Positions 62,149 through 64,000 of a stretch of 64,000 bases of DNA are shown here, one piece after another. How positions within the stretch are numbered: the stretch's first letter is position 1; each line of letters opens with the position of its first letter. Source of the stretch: Lysinibacillus sp. PLM2 (lineage in GTDB: Bacteria; Bacillota; Bacilli; Bacillales_A; Planococcaceae); the NCBI GenBank assembly GCA_023168345.1, contig AP025689.1, positions 1,982,001-2,046,000 of the forward strand, written 5' to 3'. The position numbers were made by a program, and so were the translations under genes. The notes below the pieces were generated by a model. That model worked only from the letters and a program-made list of their open reading frames with translations. It had not been told where the DNA came from and did not search any database.

Positions 62149-63689
62149 TTGGAGAAGAAACAAAAAGTGCTACTTGCCTTTCATCAAGAAAGTAAGAGTC
62201 AACGTCAAATTGCGAAGGAGCTTGGAATTTCTCGTAATACTGTAAAAGTATATACAAGAGGATCTTGAAAAAAGAAGAAAAGATATTCGTGAATTACCTA
62301 TTACAGATAATTATGTAACGCCTCCGTCGTATAAAAAACGCAAAGGAAATAAACGAGCTTTAACACCTACAGTGATGAAACGCATTCGGAAAATGTTAAA
62401 AGATAATGAATATAAACGGCAACATCAAATGCATAAGCAACAACTGAAAATGATTGATATTCATGAAAAATTATTAGATGAAGGTTTTGAAATTAGTTAT
62501 ACCACTGTTAGAAACTTTGTGAATAGTGAGGAGAAACGTCAAAAAGAAGTCTTTATTCGTCAAAAGGCAACTGCTGGTCATGAGATTGAATTTGACTGGG
62601 GAGAAGTAAAATTAGTTATAGACCAATCCCTACGGTCTCTTTCAATGGCAGTCTTTACCCTACCATATAGTAATGATAGAATTGCATATTTATATGAATC
62701 TGAAACAATGGTGTGTGTTCAAGATGCTCATGTGAAATGTATTAACTATTTAGGCTTTGTACCAGAGGTTTTTACGTACGATAATATGCGGACAGTCGTA
62801 AAGAACTTTATTGGGACTGAACGAGAGATTACTGATGGTATGAAAAATCTATCGATGCATTATCATTTTAAAATACGACTATGTGAACCAAGAAAAGGAA
62901 ATCAGAAGGGGCATGTGGAGCGGAGTGTAGAATACATCCGTCGTAAGGCATTTGCCCATCGAGATACGTTTGCAAGCTTAGAAGAAGCTCAGGCTTATCT
63001 AACAGAAATCATCATGAAATTAAACTCTCGTAAGCATTATAAGAAAAGACAAACGCATCATGAATTAATGCAAGAAGAACGTACAGCTAGGCAAGTAAGC
63101 GCAAATATTATTCCATTTGATGCCTCTGAGTTGTTTGAATTTAGAGTGGACAAATATAGTACGATTACTTATAGACAAAATCGTTATTCTGTTCCTGAAG
63201 GACATGTTGGAGAATGGGTGAAAGTAAAAGCGAGTGCGGAAAAAATTCTTATTTTTAGTGAAAATGCCTGTATCGCGACACATAAACGAAGTTGGCAGAT
63301 CCATCAATGGATTATGGATATTTATCATTACTTACGTACATTTGAAAAGAAAAAGGTGCATTGGCTCAAAGTGAATGTTTGAGTCAAGCACCAACAAAAA
63401 TAAAAAATTTATACAAAGATTATTATATTGGAAATGAGCGAGATTTTCTAGAGTTACTTATTTATTTAAAAGAACATAACAATCTAGAAAAAGTCTTAGC
63501 AGCGATTGAACAACTTAAGAAGAACCCTATGGTTCAAATATCAACAGATAAGATTATTTTCTTAGCTAGTCAAGGCGAACACGTTCATAAAACTGTACAT
63601 TCCAAAAATGAGGTCACCACCCAATCTCTCGAAAATCTTTCAGCCATTACAGCATTATTTGAAACGAAAAAGACAGGGTGCTTCATTAA
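62149..63689 (+). pseudogene. istA: IstA of the second IS copy, three homopolymer indels
   Basis: Relative to the intact copy: an A6 run has become A4 at 62243-62246 (codon about 35, just after the HTH). An A6 run has become A5 at 63350-63354, and a G4 run is G3 at 63676-63678. The first shift stops translation early, leaving an open piece from about 62372 to 63382 and a tail from 63361. The catalytic residues are all encoded but in a broken frame. Confidence 0.92.
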
Positions 63690-64000
63690 TGGATAAGAGA
63701 CAAGAAATGATTGAAATGTGTAAAGAACTTCGATTACCAAGTATTCGGGCATTTATTCAAGAAGATGATATGTGGAAACAACATCAGACAGCAGAGGATT
63801 TTTTATATCATGCACTGGTACAAGAGATGCAAGATCGAGAAGTACGAGCAAAAGCGAATCGGATTCGTTCAGCAAATTTCCCTGAAAAGAAACTATTAAC
63901 TGAATTAGAGACTGAGAGATTACCGCAAAATGCGGCCTCTCGCCTCCCACAATTAAAGAAATTAGATTTCATTCAAGAAAAACAAAATGTCCTATTAATT
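63689..64000 (+). CDS. istB: IstB of the second IS copy, partial
   Basis: The first 104 codons, identical in sequence to the copy at 40640 as far as it can be read; the Walker A motif lies at the very end of the window. No break is seen. It still has the TAATG overlap with the broken istA, so its translation may be reduced. Confidence 0.88.
   Translation, partial: MDKRQEMIEMCKELRLPSIRAFIQEDDMWKQHQTAEDFLYHALVQEMQDREVRAKANRIRSANFPEKKLLTELETERLPQNAASRLPQLKKLDFIQEKQNVLLI

Larger units (their letters stand above)
62040..64000 (+). mobile_element. IS21-family insertion sequence, second copy (cut by window end)
   Basis: Same element as 38987-41443, starting with the identical TGTATTTGATAAGC end at 62040. 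Apart from three single- or double-base homopolymer differences I see no other change from copy 1 over the compared stretch. The right end lies beyond the window. Left flank is ACTTTCCTT, different from copy 1, as expected for an independent insertion. Confidence 0.93.

Overview
The window is low-GC DNA from an endospore-forming member of the Bacillales, probably a Lysinibacillus/Solibacillus/Bacillus-type organism. The evidence is a Tlp-type small acid-soluble spore protein, a CotF-type coat gene cluster with its alcohol dehydrogenase, a CotJC-like manganese catalase, an SLH-domain (S-layer) protein, strong AGGAGG ribosome binding sites with frequent TTG/GTG starts, and tRNAs of Firmicutes type. 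No rRNA or replication origin is visible, so the species cannot be fixed.

Layout. 1-2.5 kb: the start of a Tet(M)-like ribosome-protection GTPase and a complete group IIC intron with its reverse transcriptase, inserted directly behind the terminator of a CoA-transferase gene. 2.5-37.5 kb: ordinary chromosome. It holds CoA transferase, small spore proteins, malate:quinone oxidoreductase, an RNase H-like protein, VanW, EcsC, AIM24, a YcdB/SLH protein, a nucleoid-associated protein and the coat/AdhB cluster. It also holds several regulator-transporter modules (HxlR with MFS and aldo/keto reductase; MarR with an MMPL exporter; LysR with MFS), tRNA-Asn and the Mn catalase. Several regulators have readable operator repeats in front of them.

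37.7-44.9 kb: an accessory segment that ends at the 3' end of rlmCD (the rum-type hot spot). It carries three tiny overlapping helix-turn-helix genes, a full IS21-family element with 6-bp target duplications, and about 0.5 kb of structured-looking, apparently non-coding DNA. A NUDIX gene, a P-loop kinase and a large serine recombinase with a translationally coupled leader ORF follow. Near its left edge is a short, damaged echo of the rlmCD 3' end.

46.66-55.64 kb: a genomic island integrated in tRNA-Val(GAC). Both att copies, matching arm-type repeats at both ends, and an orf-xis-int operon are readable. The island is immobilised twice over. Its integrase has an in-frame stop, and its excisionase is split by a second IS21-family element; removing that element and one target duplication restores a 62-codon reading frame exactly. 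Cargo is an unrecognised 299-aa protein, a small protein, a membrane-anchored surface protein and a secreted protein, followed by decayed genes.

55.7-62 kb: chromosome with GNAT, a TrmB-type regulator facing a LysE exporter, small membrane proteins, an SDR, pseudogene fragments and a divergent cold-shock protein. From 62,040 to the window end lies a second copy of the first IS21 element. Its transposase is broken by three homopolymer-length differences, which may be real decay or sequencing error.
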